Assembly (NCBI GenBank): GCA_016190825.1
Contig: JACPPV010000017.1
Location: 1-44,923, forward strand
Origin: Chloroflexota bacterium
GTDB lineage: Bacteria; Chloroflexota; Dehalococcoidia; Dehalococcoidales; UBA2162
DNA: 44,923 nucleotides
Direction of reading: 5' to 3'
Shown: positions 1 to 8,864 of the stretch, piece after piece
How positions within the stretch are numbered: position 1 is the first letter of the stretch
Layout: every line of letters begins with the position of its first letter
The notes under the pieces: generated by a model
The model's database searches: none
What the model was told of the DNA's origin: nothing
What the model saw: the letters and a program-made list of their open reading frames with translations, nothing else
Translations under genes and position numbers: made by a program

Positions 1-618
1 ATAAGCAATGACCTTTCCCCGAAAATAGTAACGCCACAGCTTAGGGTCTCCTGATAAATTGGGGGCAAGAAAGGGGACCATCATGGCCAGGACGTTTGCA
101 TGCATCAAAACCTCGTTGGATGGAAATTGCACAGTACATCTGAAAGTTGGATATCCCGTGGGGGCACTTTGCGAAGGTGGGTTGAGGCTAGGAACGGAGT
201 TAATATGCGAAGTCCCCGCAACAGGCGACTGAACTTCGCGGTGGTCTTTCTGCTTACACACGAGCTTGTCTCTGCCACCCTGAAACCGCTAACAAACAAC
301 TGACGGAACAGTGGCATCCCCTGTCACTAAGCGACACTCTACGCACGACATCGGTCCGGATATAGCGACGCAAAAGGGCTATCTTGAGTGTAAAGGACCG
401 GACGGCAACTGCCATACAATTTCCTGACATTACTGAGACAATGCTGAGCCCACGTTACGCTCAGGTCAGCCAACGGATTTCTGCTAATAATTTGCTAATG
501 GACGCAATGACACGCATTGCAACCAGACAGTATTTCACGCACAAAACGGCCTTTGGACAAACGATACGAGAATACTGGTTCGAACGTAAACATACCATCC
601 GGGACGCCAGACATAGAA
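1..618. other. No recognisable gene
   Basis: I find no convincing coding region, RNA gene or mobile-element fragment here on either strand. The few open frames have no ribosome binding site and no family signature. The longest (384-707, + strand) runs through two tRNA sequences and is not credible as a gene. Confidence 0.5.
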
Positions 619-656
619 TCCGAAGACCGATGCTCTATCCACTGAGCTACAGGCGC
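619..656 (-). pseudogene. tRNA-Arg 5' half (truncated)
   Basis: Read on the minus strand, the sequence begins with a tRNA-like acceptor 5' strand (GCGCCTG), then TAGCTC, a D-loop, GAGC and the 5' side of an anticodon stem (ATCGGT). It continues into a loop CTTCGGA that would carry anticodon TCG (Arg). After that loop the sequence no longer pairs: the expected ACCGAT is replaced by TTCTAT, and no matching T-arm or CAGGCGC acceptor strand follows within the next few hundred bases. It therefore looks like a tRNA gene cut at the anticodon loop, either a recombination scar or a decayed gene. An intron in the loop is possible in principle, but I found no 3' half. Confidence 0.6.
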
Positions 657-695
657 AGGGGCATCAAACTCATGGACAACAAGGCAAACGTAGAA

Positions 696-772
696 TGGGG
701 TGAGTGATGGGATTCGAACCCACGCTCTCCAGGGCCACAACCTGGCGCCTTAACCGCTAGGCGACACTCACC
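696..772 (-). tRNA. tRNA-His(GTG)
   Basis: A complete cloverleaf can be drawn on the minus strand: acceptor GTGAGTG/CACTCAC, a D-arm, anticodon stem CCAGG/CCTGG with loop TTGTGGC (anticodon GTG), and T-arm GTGGG/CCCAT (one G-T pair) around TTCGAAT. The extra G at position -1 opposite the discriminator C is the known identity feature of bacterial tRNA-His. The 3' CCA is encoded. The coordinates include G-1 and CCA. Confidence 0.95.
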
Positions 773-958
773 ACTGATAAACTACGCAGTCGCCACGGCC
801 CTGACAACCGTTTTATTATAGCCAAATGACTTTACCATTTCAATGAACAGACCCTGATAGCAGAAATTATTCGCCAACCCCTCTTCGGCTTCCATCCCCT
901 CCTTTCACTGAAAAGGATGAGGAACTGGCGGATTGCCAGACAACCTCATACACTAAGA

Positions 959-987
959 TTGACGAGGTCGACCTCCTACCCTATAAT
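959..987 (+). promoter_or_regulatory. Sigma-70 promoter for the yceD-rpmF-fabD cluster
   Basis: TTGACG (959-964) and TATAAT (982-987) are separated by 17 bases. This is nearly a consensus housekeeping promoter, and it places the transcription start near 994. It rules out the upstream in-frame ATG at 991 as the start of the following gene and supports the start at 1063. Confidence 0.8.
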
Positions 988-1062
988 GTTTTGATGTGGA
1001 CGTTGAGGGCATATGAGCCAGCCAGTAAGAGCATTCTTCGAGGCCGTTCGGAGGGGAAAAGA

Positions 1063-1614
1063 ATGTTGCAGATAAATGTCGCCGGGCTGCTTAAGGCGAA
1101 CATAGGCACGGCGCGCGACTATGTCATAGAGGACACCATTGAGATCGCTGGCAGCCACCGGGTGGTCCTGGGTGAAGTCAACCTCATGCGCACTGATCGA
1201 AGCATTCTGGTCAAAGGAACGCTTCACACTGATATTGACCTCACATGCAGCCGCTGCTTGAGCCAGTTTTCGCTCCGGCTCACCTTGGACATCGAGGAGG
1301 AATATTTCCCCCGGATCGATATCTACACGGGCAATGCCCTTCCTGCGTTGGAGGACAGCGAGGCCTTTACGATAGACGAGCAAAACATGCTGGATCTCAC
1401 CGAGGCCGTTCGCCAGTATGCATTGCTATCAGTCCCGATGAAGCCCCTCTGCCGCGCCGATTGTGCCGGGTTATGCTCCGTTTGCGGTCGCAATCTAAAC
1501 CAGGGGCCGTGCGACTGCCCGCCAATGCCAGCAGATCCCCGCTGGGCGAAGCTAAGCCAGTTGATCCAATCTGATCATGAAACTTCTGAAAAAGAACGGA
1601 AAGGAATGAAATAA
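1063..1614 (+). CDS. YceD/DUF177 family protein
   Basis: This 183-aa protein belongs to the DUF177 (YceD) family, whose genes commonly sit directly upstream of rpmF; a link to 23S rRNA processing or accumulation has been proposed for the family. The C-terminal half carries four cysteines of a metal-binding type: CRADCAGLCSVCG and nearby CDC. The middle has the family-like pattern CSRCLSQF. I chose ATG 1063 because GGAGGGG lies just upstream and because the strong promoter fires around 994, downstream of the longer in-frame start at 991. The stop codon is immediately followed by the ATG of rpmF, so the two genes are co-transcribed and probably translationally coupled. Confidence 0.85.
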   Translation: MLQINVAGLLKANIGTARDYVIEDTIEIAGSHRVVLGEVNLMRTDRSILVKGTLHTDIDLTCSRCLSQFSLRLTLDIEEEYFPRIDIYTGNALPALEDSEAFTIDEQNMLDLTEAVRQYALLSVPMKPLCRADCAGLCSVCGRNLNQGPCDCPPMPADPRWAKLSQLIQSDHETSEKERKGMK

Positions 1615-1836
1615 ATGCCACCTCTACCAAAGCGAAAATACGCCAAGGCGCGCCAGGGCGAAAGACGGGCCCATCTCAAGCTGAACTCACCGCAGATGGA
1701 CGTTTGCCCGCAGTGTAATAGTCCCAAGCTTTCCCATCACGCCTGCCCCACGTGCGGGTTCTATGCCGGACGTGAGGTCGTCGAGATAAAGGGCCCCGAA
1801 AAGAAACTCAAGAAGATCACACCTGAGATCAGGTAA
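1615..1836 (+). CDS. rpmF: 50S ribosomal protein L32
   Basis: This 73-aa basic protein begins MPPLPKRKYAKARQGERRAH, typical of bacterial L32 with its lysine/arginine-rich N-terminus. It carries a zinc-ribbon made of CPQC (about residue 31) and CPTC (about residue 44), so it is the zinc-binding form. It starts directly after the stop of the YceD gene. The order yceD-rpmF-fatty-acid genes is widely conserved, and fabD follows after a 111-base gap. plsX and fabH, often found between rpmF and fabD, are absent here. Confidence 0.95.
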   Translation: MPPLPKRKYAKARQGERRAHLKLNSPQMDVCPQCNSPKLSHHACPTCGFYAGREVVEIKGPEKKLKKITPEIR

Positions 1837-1947
1837 GCTCATCATTAAGCTAGCGGAGTCAGGGGCGTCGAAGGACTCGCGTTCCCCTAATTTGCTGCGG
1901 GCAAAACGCTTTGCCGGCAGGTTTTGATTCTTGATGGAGAGTAGCAA

Positions 1948-2877
1948 TTGACTGAGCCAATGGGGACTGCTTACGTTTTTCCCGGTCAGGGATCCCAGTT
2001 TCCGGGGATGGGGCGCGACCTTTTTGATAATTTCGGCTCGGCGAAAACGATTTTCCAGGAAGCCGACGATACATTGGACTTCCATCTATCTCGGCTGTGC
2101 TTTGAAGGACCCGAGGAAGAGCTGCAGCTGACCATTAACGCTCAACCCGCGCTGGTAACCGTCAGCATCGCCTGCCTCCGGGTGGCTCAAGAGGTAGCCG
2201 GCAACGCCAAGCTCCCGCCGCCTGCCTTCGTTGCCGGGCACAGCCTGGGGGAATATACCGCCCTGGTCGCTGCCGGAGCTACCGATTTTGCCACGGGGAT
2301 CTGGCTGGCGCGGGAAAGGGGACGGCTGATGCACGAAGCAGGGACCAGGGAGCTGGGTGCTATGGCCGCCGTCTTGGGACTTGACGAAAAAGTGCTGGCA
2401 GAAATATGCGCGGTAACGGGCACGTGGATCGCCAATCTGAACTGTCCCGGGCAGACCGTTATCAGCGGCGCAAAGGGTAATATTGCCAGGGCGATAGATA
2501 TGGCAAAATCCGCCGGCGCTGCCAGGACTGTTCCCTTACAGGTGAGCGGCGCCTTCCATTCCCCTCTGATGCTATCGGCGAAGGAAGGACTGGCGCAGGT
2601 TATTGCCGAAATAGCCTTCAAAGACCCGGCGGTACCCGTAATCGCCAATACATCGGCCCAGCCGATTACGCGCGCCGATGAAATCGGCGCGGAGCTGATG
2701 GGCCAGATGCTCAACAGCGTCCAGTGGCAGCGCTCAATTCAATACATGATAGGTAATGGCATCTCAACCTTCGCCGAGATCGGGCCGGGAAAAGTCCTCA
2801 CCGGGCTAATCAGGCGGATTAACAAAGATGTGAGGACAATAAACATCGGCGATCTCGAAGCAATCAGGAAACTGTAG
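1948..2877 (+). CDS. fabD: Malonyl-CoA:ACP transacylase
   Basis: This 309-aa enzyme transfers malonyl groups from CoA to acyl carrier protein to supply fatty-acid elongation. The N-terminus has the FPGQGSQFPGMG signature. The nucleophile Ser is in GHSLGEY (Ser about 99), and the catalytic His is in GAFHSPLM (about 204). The length is normal for FabD. The start is a TTG at 1948 with GGAGAG six bases upstream; an ATG at 1960 is an alternative but is less well placed relative to that site. It is preceded by rpmF and followed, after a repeat-containing gap, by fabG. Confidence 0.95.
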   Translation: MTEPMGTAYVFPGQGSQFPGMGRDLFDNFGSAKTIFQEADDTLDFHLSRLCFEGPEEELQLTINAQPALVTVSIACLRVAQEVAGNAKLPPPAFVAGHSLGEYTALVAAGATDFATGIWLARERGRLMHEAGTRELGAMAAVLGLDEKVLAEICAVTGTWIANLNCPGQTVISGAKGNIARAIDMAKSAGAARTVPLQVSGAFHSPLMLSAKEGLAQVIAEIAFKDPAVPVIANTSAQPITRADEIGAELMGQMLNSVQWQRSIQYMIGNGISTFAEIGPGKVLTGLIRRINKDVRTINIGDLEAIRKL

Positions 2878-2973
2878 ACTGCTTCGTGCACCTATCCTCA
2901 ATCCATGAGCATTATCAGCAATGTTCCCCGAATATATCATGTGTGAGCGCAGCCGTGCAGCTATATGCTAAAT

Positions 2974-3065
2974 TGTCATTCCGCGAAGCTTGTCCCGTAC
3001 CGAGATACGGGAGCAGGAATCCAGACGGGGCTGGAATAGATTCTCCTCCTCAGCGAAGAATGACA
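2974..3065. repeat. Palindromic interspersed repeat between fabD and fabG
   Basis: The element is bounded by TGTCATTC (2974-2981) and GAATGACA (3058-3065), an 8-base terminal inverted repeat. It contains an inner hairpin CCCGTA...TACGGG near 2994-3010. Related hairpins occur near 11252-11270, 11736-11754, 15304-15320 and 23945. It occupies most of the 312 bases between fabD and fabG, which otherwise hold a possible -35 (TTGACA, 3101-3106) for fabG. Confidence 0.6.
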
Positions 3066-3189
3066 TTGAGTGACGTTATCAGATAGACTGACTGAACCAA
3101 TTGACAAACCCCAAGATTGCCATTACCCTTTATGACAAGTAGCCCAATACTGAGACTGGCCTTTTTACAAGATGGCAACCGGAGGACCC

Positions 3190-3930
3190 ATGGACCTATC
3201 AAATAAAGTGGCTATCGTTACCGGCAGCGGGCAGGGAATTGGAAAAGCGATTGCCGTCAGGCTTGCCGAGGCCGGGGCAACGGTGGTGGTAAACAGCGTC
3301 AGTGAGTCAGCCGCAGGTGTCGCGGAAGAGCTGAAAGCCCAGGGCAAGGCAAGCCTGGCAGTCGCCGGAGACGTCAGTTCCACCGCCGATGTCACGCGCC
3401 TGGTGGAACAAACTATCGCAGCTTATGGCCGGATTGACATCCTGGTCAACAACGCCGGCATTACCCATGACCAGCTTCTGCTCAGGATGTCTGATGAGGA
3501 GTGGGACCGGGTAATGGCAGTCAATCTTAAAGGCGCCTTCCTGTGCACCCGGGCGGTCCTGCGGCAGATGGTACGGCAGCGCTGGGGCAGGATAATCAAC
3601 ATCACCAGTATCGTCGGAATTACCGGCAACGCCGGACAAGCAAACTACGCTTCAGCAAAGGCGGGCATGATCGGCTTTACGCGCAGTGTTGCCCGGGAGG
3701 TTGCCTCCCGCAGTATCACTGTCAACGCCGTTGCCCCCGGTTTCATCGAGACCGCCATGACCGCGAAAGTGCCGGAAAAACAGCGGGCGGAACTGATCAG
3801 CCGCATTCCACTGGGCTACTTTGGCACCCCGCGTGACGTCGCTGAGGCGGTGGCCTTCCTCGCCTCTGAGGAAGCCCGATACATTACGGGGCAGGTCATT
3901 TGCGTGGATGGAGGGATGATCGGGGCGTAG
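3190..3930 (+). CDS. fabG: 3-oxoacyl-ACP reductase
   Basis: This 246-aa short-chain dehydrogenase reduces 3-oxoacyl-ACP with NADPH in fatty-acid elongation. The Rossmann motif TGSGQGIG is at 11-18, NNAG at about 87-90, and the catalytic triad is Ser140, Tyr153 and Lys157 (YASAK). I prefer ATG 3190, which has GGAGGA just upstream; an in-frame ATG at 3172 has no such site. Sequence and context (fabD, rpmF) fit FabG rather than another SDR. No acpP or fabF is seen next to it. Confidence 0.92.
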   Translation: MDLSNKVAIVTGSGQGIGKAIAVRLAEAGATVVVNSVSESAAGVAEELKAQGKASLAVAGDVSSTADVTRLVEQTIAAYGRIDILVNNAGITHDQLLLRMSDEEWDRVMAVNLKGAFLCTRAVLRQMVRQRWGRIINITSIVGITGNAGQANYASAKAGMIGFTRSVAREVASRSITVNAVAPGFIETAMTAKVPEKQRAELISRIPLGYFGTPRDVAEAVAFLASEEARYITGQVICVDGGMIGA

Positions 3931-4198
3931 CAAGTTGATAGAATAGGATATGGTACATTTTTTCTCCCTTTCGCAAAAGGAGCAACGGCGAGAGCAGTTC
4001 TTCATCAACCTGCTAGAGCACATTCGACCGCAGGATTTTCTCCGATTACTAAAATGGTATACAATATCGTTGTCATCGGTTCGAGCCGGTGTTCAGAAAA
4101 AGTTCTACGGCAGAACAGAGTACGTCCTGTGAGGGGGACAGAAATAGGGAGATGTCAGCCGTCAGAGATGAGGGGCTGTGCACAGGAGCAAGGTACGC

Positions 4199-5152
4199 AT
4201 GGCAATTTCACGAGAGATAACCCAAGAGCAGCTCAGGATGGAATCTGTCACGTGGGGCGAACTGACATGGGTTAACATCGAGAGGCCTACGAAGCGCGAG
4301 ACGGATTACCTGGCGCAACACTATCCTTTTCATCCCTATGACCTTGATGACTGCCTTAGCCGCCTGCAACGTCCCAAGATAGATGAATACAAAGATTACC
4401 TGTTTTTTATCTTCCATTTCCCCGTCTTTAATAAGATAACCCGAGTCAGCACCCACAGCCAGCTTTCAGTTTTTATCGGCAATGGCTACCTGATTACCCT
4501 GCACGCAGGCGAACTTAAAGCTCTGGTCAAGTTATTCCATGACTGCCAGAGCAGCGAAGAAGTACGCTCGGCAAACTTTGCTTTCGGCTCAGGCTACCTG
4601 CTTTACCGGGTCATGGATCGGGCGGTGGACTCATATTTCCCTGTCCTGAACAAGATCATGAGCCTGCTGGAAGACGTCGAAGACGCTGTCTTTGACGAAA
4701 AGGTTGAGGCGACTCAAGAAGTGGCTATTCTGCGCCGTGATATCATCACCCAACGGCGCATTATTTTCCCGATGAGGACGGTGCTGGCACAACTGGAAAA
4801 CAAGCTCAAGCGGTTCACTACCACTGATATGACCGTTTACTATGGCGACCTCATGGACCACATGAATAAGATATGTGAATCCCTGGACGAGGTGAAGGAA
4901 GTTGTTGAGGTCTACAAAGACGCTGATTTCGTCCTGGGCACCGAGCGCCTTAACCATATCATACGCATTCTCACTATTATGTCAACTATACTCTTGCCCT
5001 TTCTCATTATTTCCAGCATTTATGGGATGAATATATATCTTCCTGGAGGCATAGATGAGGGGAGACTCTGGTCTTTTGGTGCCATCCTGGCTATTATGGC
5101 GGTGGTTTCCGCGGGAATGCTTTACTATTTTCACCGCAGAAGATGGATTTAG
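4199..5152 (+). CDS. corA: CorA family magnesium transporter
   Basis: The protein (317 aa from ATG 4199) has a large cytoplasmic N-terminal domain and ends in two membrane helices. The first helix is followed by the signature YGMN (GMN at 276-278) that forms the ion-selectivity loop of CorA channels. It most likely imports Mg2+, possibly also Co2+/Ni2+. A GTG at 4178 would add seven residues. I prefer the ATG because AGGAG lies upstream at a workable distance, but the choice is not certain. The stop is three bases before the next start, suggesting co-transcription with the queuosine-precursor transporter. Confidence 0.9.
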   Translation: MAISREITQEQLRMESVTWGELTWVNIERPTKRETDYLAQHYPFHPYDLDDCLSRLQRPKIDEYKDYLFFIFHFPVFNKITRVSTHSQLSVFIGNGYLITLHAGELKALVKLFHDCQSSEEVRSANFAFGSGYLLYRVMDRAVDSYFPVLNKIMSLLEDVEDAVFDEKVEATQEVAILRRDIITQRRIIFPMRTVLAQLENKLKRFTTTDMTVYYGDLMDHMNKICESLDEVKEVVEVYKDADFVLGTERLNHIIRILTIMSTILLPFLIISSIYGMNIYLPGGIDEGRLWSFGAILAIMAVVSAGMLYYFHRRRWI

Positions 5153-5155
5153 CCG

Positions 5156-5821
5156 ATGAAATACTCGCAACGGTTTGTCATCGTCACAGCCCTTTTCGTT
5201 ACCTGCCTTATCACAGCAAATATCATCGCCGTAAAGGTCATCAATATCGGCCCCTTCATTCTGCCGGCTGCAATCATCATTTTCCCGCTGAGCTATATCT
5301 TCGGGGATATTTTGACCGAGGTGTACGGCTACCGTATTGCCAGGAGGGTTATCTGGCTTGGCTTTCTTTCCAACCTGGTCTTTGTTATTTTCGTCAGGAT
5401 CGGGCAGAGCCTGCCATCCGCCCCTTTCTGGACCGGGCAAGCCGCTTATGAGGCCATCCTGGGGTACACTCCCAGGCTGCTGCTTGCCTCCTTCCTCGGC
5501 TACCTGGCCGGCGAGTTCGCCAATTCCTTCATCCTGGCCAAAATGAAAATCCTGACAAACGGACGCTGGCTGTGGAGCCGTACCATCAGCTCCACCATTG
5601 TGGGACAGGGATTGGACACGGCGATATTCATCGTTGTGGCTTTTGTCGGCACGCCGGTTTTTACGCCGCTCATGATCCTCTATCACTGGACGGCGAAAGT
5701 CCTGATTGAAGCGGCCTTTACTCCGGCAACCTACGCTGCGGTGCACTATCTGAAGAAAAAAGAGTCGGTTGACACCTACGATCACGAGACGAACTTCAAT
5801 CCTTTCTACGTTACCGAGTAA
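5156..5821 (+). CDS. Queuosine precursor transporter (YhhQ/VUT family)
   Basis: This 221-aa integral membrane protein has about six hydrophobic segments and the family motif DILTEVYGYRIARR near residue 43. The YhhQ/VUT family imports 7-cyano- or 7-aminomethyl-7-deazaguanine for queuosine in tRNA. The start follows the corA stop by three bases. An epoxyqueuosine-reductase-like protein is encoded at 37622-38533 in the same window, though it may not belong to the same pathway. Confidence 0.88.
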   Translation: MKYSQRFVIVTALFVTCLITANIIAVKVINIGPFILPAAIIIFPLSYIFGDILTEVYGYRIARRVIWLGFLSNLVFVIFVRIGQSLPSAPFWTGQAAYEAILGYTPRLLLASFLGYLAGEFANSFILAKMKILTNGRWLWSRTISSTIVGQGLDTAIFIVVAFVGTPVFTPLMILYHWTAKVLIEAAFTPATYAAVHYLKKKESVDTYDHETNFNPFYVTE

Positions 5822-5842
5822 GAAGCAGGCGGGCAAGAGCGC

Positions 5843-6610
5843 ATGAGAATAAGGCTCTTGGGAGCACACAACTGCGAATCGGCGAGTGCCAGGTTGCCCG
5901 GTATATTGATTGACAATACCCTTTTGTTGGACGCCGGTGGGGTTACATCCGGTTTATCCCTCAAAGAGCAGGAAGCGCTCAAGGCCGTTTGCCTTACCCA
6001 CCAGCACTACGACCATATTCGGGATGTGCCTGTCCTGACGATGAACCGCCACATTATGGGCAAAAGCCTGGACGTGTATTCCACAACGTCCGTCCGTGAT
6101 GCCCTGGCTTATCTGCTCAACGGCGCTTTATACCCTAACTTTTTCGAGCGCCCGCCGGAAAACCCCACCCTGAAATTCAACACTCTCCAGGCGGGTCAAA
6201 CAAAGCAGGTTGCCGGATACAGCGTTCTAACAGTCCAGGTCGGGCATTCTGTGCCCTCAGTGGGATTTCAGGTCACTTCAAAGAACGGTAGGACAATGTT
6301 TTACACGGGAGATACCGGACCGGGCTTGAGCGATTGCTGGCAGCAGACGTCACCTCAGCTTCTCATCATAGAAGTCACGACTTCAAACAAATATGAGGAA
6401 TCCAGCCGTAAAGCCCGGCACATGACGCCTGCTTTCTTGAAAGAGGAACTGGTCTCGTTCCGTGAACTTAAGGGTTATTTACCGCGCGTGATCGCCGTTC
6501 ACATGAACCCGACCATGGAAAACGAAATCGCGGCTGAACTGACGGCCGTTGCCGGTGAACTGGGATGTTCCATTACCCCGGGCCGCGAGGGCATGGAGCT
6601 GGATATTTAG
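5843..6610 (+). CDS. Metallo-beta-lactamase-fold hydrolase
   Basis: This 255-aa protein has the MBL-fold metal motif as THQHYDH (about 52-58), a later His in VGHS (about 134), the Asp in YTGDTG (about 154) and a C-terminal His in AVHMNP. The layout resembles cyclic-nucleotide phosphodiesterase and RNase Z-like members more than true beta-lactamases. The substrate cannot be told from sequence. The gene starts 21 bases after the transporter stop on the same strand, so it may be the last gene of the corA transcript. Confidence 0.75.
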   Translation: MRIRLLGAHNCESASARLPGILIDNTLLLDAGGVTSGLSLKEQEALKAVCLTHQHYDHIRDVPVLTMNRHIMGKSLDVYSTTSVRDALAYLLNGALYPNFFERPPENPTLKFNTLQAGQTKQVAGYSVLTVQVGHSVPSVGFQVTSKNGRTMFYTGDTGPGLSDCWQQTSPQLLIIEVTTSNKYEESSRKARHMTPAFLKEELVSFRELKGYLPRVIAVHMNPTMENEIAAELTAVAGELGCSITPGREGMELDI

Positions 6611-6639
6611 CACAAATAATAAGCAACCGATAAACAAGC

Positions 6640-6720
6640 ACCAGACAAATTTCAATAACTCGAAACCAATGTCTAACTAAGGCAATTATTTGAAATTCGG
6701 GATTTGATAATTTGTCTGGT
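6640..6720. repeat. 81-base inverted-repeat element
   Basis: ACCAGACAAAT (6640-6650) and ATTTGTCTGGT (6710-6720) are perfect 11-base inverted repeats. Inside them AATTTCAATAA and TTATTTGAAATT form a second, nearly perfect pair. The whole unit would fold into one long AT-rich hairpin. It may act as a bidirectional terminator between the MBL gene and the RNase gene, or be a small non-autonomous element. Confidence 0.6.
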
Positions 6721-6750
6721 TATTGTATCTTGGTTTTTGCCACAACCAAA

Positions 6751-7275
6751 ATGGAAAATACAGGATCATCTCCCCGGCCTAAATTCATTGCCGACCAGAA
6801 TGTCGGCAAGCTGGCAAAATGGCTCAGGATGATGGGTTACGATACAACGGTATTCGAGGGGGAAGACGATTCCCGGCTGGTGAGGATAGCTATGAATGAA
6901 GACCGCGTAATACTCACCCGAGACACGCATATCATGAGACGGCGCGTGGCAAAAAACGGCCTGCTCAAAATCATCCTGATATCGAGCGATGAACCGGAAC
7001 TTCAGGTCAAGCAGGTAGTCCAGGCTTTCAAGCTGGACTGTCAATTTCAGGCCTTCACGCTATGTCTCGAGTGCAATCAGCCACTTCAGGCAAAAAGCAA
7101 ACAGCAGGTAAAGGACCTGGTCCCGCCCTATGTTTTTCAGACCCAGAGCCAGTACGTGGAATGCCCCGCCTGTCACCGGATTTACTGGCGTGGAACGCAC
7201 TGGGCAGCAATGACCAGGAAACTGGAGAGGGTGCTCAAGGAGACCAACCAGGAAAATGATTCTCGTACCTCATAG
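6751..7275 (+). CDS. Mut7-C RNase domain protein with zinc ribbon
   Basis: This 174-aa protein matches the Mut7-C (DUF82) family: an N-terminal PIN-like half with FIADQNVGKLAKWLRMMGYDT and ILTRD, which supply acidic catalytic residues, and a C-terminal zinc ribbon with CLEC and CPAC ending in WRGTHW. Such proteins are presumed ribonucleases or RNA-binding proteins. I used ATG 6751 because the upstream TTG at 6712 lies inside the inverted repeat; no good Shine-Dalgarno site is visible for either. The gene is eight bases from the next one. Confidence 0.8.
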   Translation: MENTGSSPRPKFIADQNVGKLAKWLRMMGYDTTVFEGEDDSRLVRIAMNEDRVILTRDTHIMRRRVAKNGLLKIILISSDEPELQVKQVVQAFKLDCQFQAFTLCLECNQPLQAKSKQQVKDLVPPYVFQTQSQYVECPACHRIYWRGTHWAAMTRKLERVLKETNQENDSRTS

Positions 7276-7283
7276 GGGGAAAT

Positions 7284-8864
7284 ATGAAAATTTTGACGGC
7301 TGACCGGATGCGCCAGGCAGAGGCAGACTGCGCCAGGATCGGCAAATCCACCGCAATGCTGATGGAAAACGCCGGTAAAACAGTCGCTGAGGAGATCAAG
7401 AGAATTCTGGGCACGCTGGAGGGGCAGAATATCCTGATTCTGGTGGGGCCTGGCAACAACGGCGGGGACGGGCTGGTGGCAGCGCGCTGTCTTCATGGCT
7501 GGGACACACAGGTGAGCCTGTACCTCGTGAGCACAAGACCGGCGGATGACGCCAATCTGAAGATGGCACGGGAGCATGGCCTTCCCATCATTGACGCCGC
7601 GAATGATGAAAACCTGGACAGTCTCGATAACCTGCTCTCGACCGCTACAGTGATCGTAGATGCCATCTTCGGCACCGGCAAAAACCGTCCTTTAGCGGGT
7701 GTGTTTGCGCAAGTCCTGGACAGAGTGAGGGCGGTAAAAGAAAACTGCCCGGCTGTCCGGATTTTCGCCCTGGATTTACCCTCCGGGCTGGATGCGGATA
7801 CCGGCGCTGCCGACCCCGCCTGCCTCTATGCCGATTACACAATCACGCTCGGCTTTCCGAAGCCTGGTCTCTTCCAGTTCCCCGGAGCGGAGCGAGTCGG
7901 CAGGCTATCGGTGGTGGACATCGGCATTCCACCGTCTTTGGTGGAGAATGTGCCCGACGAGATGATAACGGCTGGCTGGACCCGCTCAGTCCTGCCACTT
8001 CGCCCACCCGGAGCCAACAAAGGTACCTTTGGGCGCGTCCTGGTTGTAGCTGGCTCGATAAATTACATTGGCGCAGCTTACCTCGCCTGTAATGGCGCCA
8101 TGCGCGTTGGCGCCGGACTGGTGACACTTGCTACGCCCGCCAGTCTCCAGCCAATCATGGCATCGAAGCTGACCGAGACCGTTCATCTGCCGTTGCCAGA
8201 ATCAGGTCCGGGCGTCATCGCCCCGGAAGCCGCTCGCCTCATCAACCACAGTCTTAGTCAGTATGATGTCCTGCTGATGGGATGCGGGCTCGGACAGAGT
8301 CCGGCGACAGCGCGACTGATTCGCTCGGTTTTGCTCCGAAAAGTGACCGCTCTGCCGCTCGTCCTGGATGCTGACGCGCTGAACATCCTGGCAAAAGTGC
8401 CCGACTGGTGGCAGAAACTGAGCGATAATGCTATACTTACGCCACATCCGGGCGAAATGTCCCGGCTTACGGGGATACCGGTCGAAGAAATTCAAAGAGA
8501 CCGGATAGGCGTGACGAAGAAAATGGCTTACGAGTGGGGGAAAATCGTAGTCTTGAAAGGCGCCTACACTGTCGTTGCCAGCACTGACGGCAGGTGCCGC
8601 CTCAACCCTTTTGCCAATCCGGGGCTGGCCTCGGCAGGCACGGGTGATGTGCTGAGCGGGGTCATCGCCGGACTGGCCGCCCAGGGAATGCCGCTATTCG
8701 ATGCTGCTTCGGCGGGCGTCTACCTCCATGCTGTGGCGGGGGAACACGTCAGGGACAGGCTGGGGGACGCCGGCATGGTGGCAAGCGACCTTTTGCCAGA
8801 GCTGCCAGTGGCGATCAGGCGTCTGAAAGAGGGCACAGGAAAGGACAATGCTGCTGGTATTTGA
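7284..8864 (+). CDS. nnr: Bifunctional NAD(P)HX epimerase/dehydratase
   Basis: This 526-aa protein repairs hydrated NADH/NADPH. The N-terminal YjeF_N-like domain (about 1-220) is the epimerase, with GPGNNGGDGLVAARCL and LDLPSGLDADTGA. The C-terminal ribokinase-like domain (about 230-510) is the ADP/ATP-dependent dehydratase, with NKGTFGRVLVVAGS, TPHPGEMSRL and the phosphate loop SAGTGDVLSG. The length is normal for the fused form. The start has GGGGGAAAT just upstream. Its 3' end overlaps coaX by 17 bases, so the two are probably translationally coupled. Confidence 0.92.
   Translation: MKILTADRMRQAEADCARIGKSTAMLMENAGKTVAEEIKRILGTLEGQNILILVGPGNNGGDGLVAARCLHGWDTQVSLYLVSTRPADDANLKMAREHGLPIIDAANDENLDSLDNLLSTATVIVDAIFGTGKNRPLAGVFAQVLDRVRAVKENCPAVRIFALDLPSGLDADTGAADPACLYADYTITLGFPKPGLFQFPGAERVGRLSVVDIGIPPSLVENVPDEMITAGWTRSVLPLRPPGANKGTFGRVLVVAGSINYIGAAYLACNGAMRVGAGLVTLATPASLQPIMASKLTETVHLPLPESGPGVIAPEAARLINHSLSQYDVLLMGCGLGQSPATARLIRSVLLRKVTALPLVLDADALNILAKVPDWWQKLSDNAILTPHPGEMSRLTGIPVEEIQRDRIGVTKKMAYEWGKIVVLKGAYTVVASTDGRCRLNPFANPGLASAGTGDVLSGVIAGLAAQGMPLFDAASAGVYLHAVAGEHVRDRLGDAGMVASDLLPELPVAIRRLKEGTGKDNAAGI

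Noticed and set aside
384-707. 107-codon + strand ORF
   Set aside because: It runs across the tRNA-Arg half and into tRNA-His, and has no family signature.
3950-4132. 60-codon + strand ORF between fabG and corA, with a T-arm-like GGTTCGAGCC at about 4079
   Set aside because: No ribosome binding site or family signature; the T-arm-like bases are not accompanied by a cloverleaf.
4982-5869. Minus-strand ORF (295 codons)
   Set aside because: It lies opposite corA and the queuosine-precursor transporter, both well supported.
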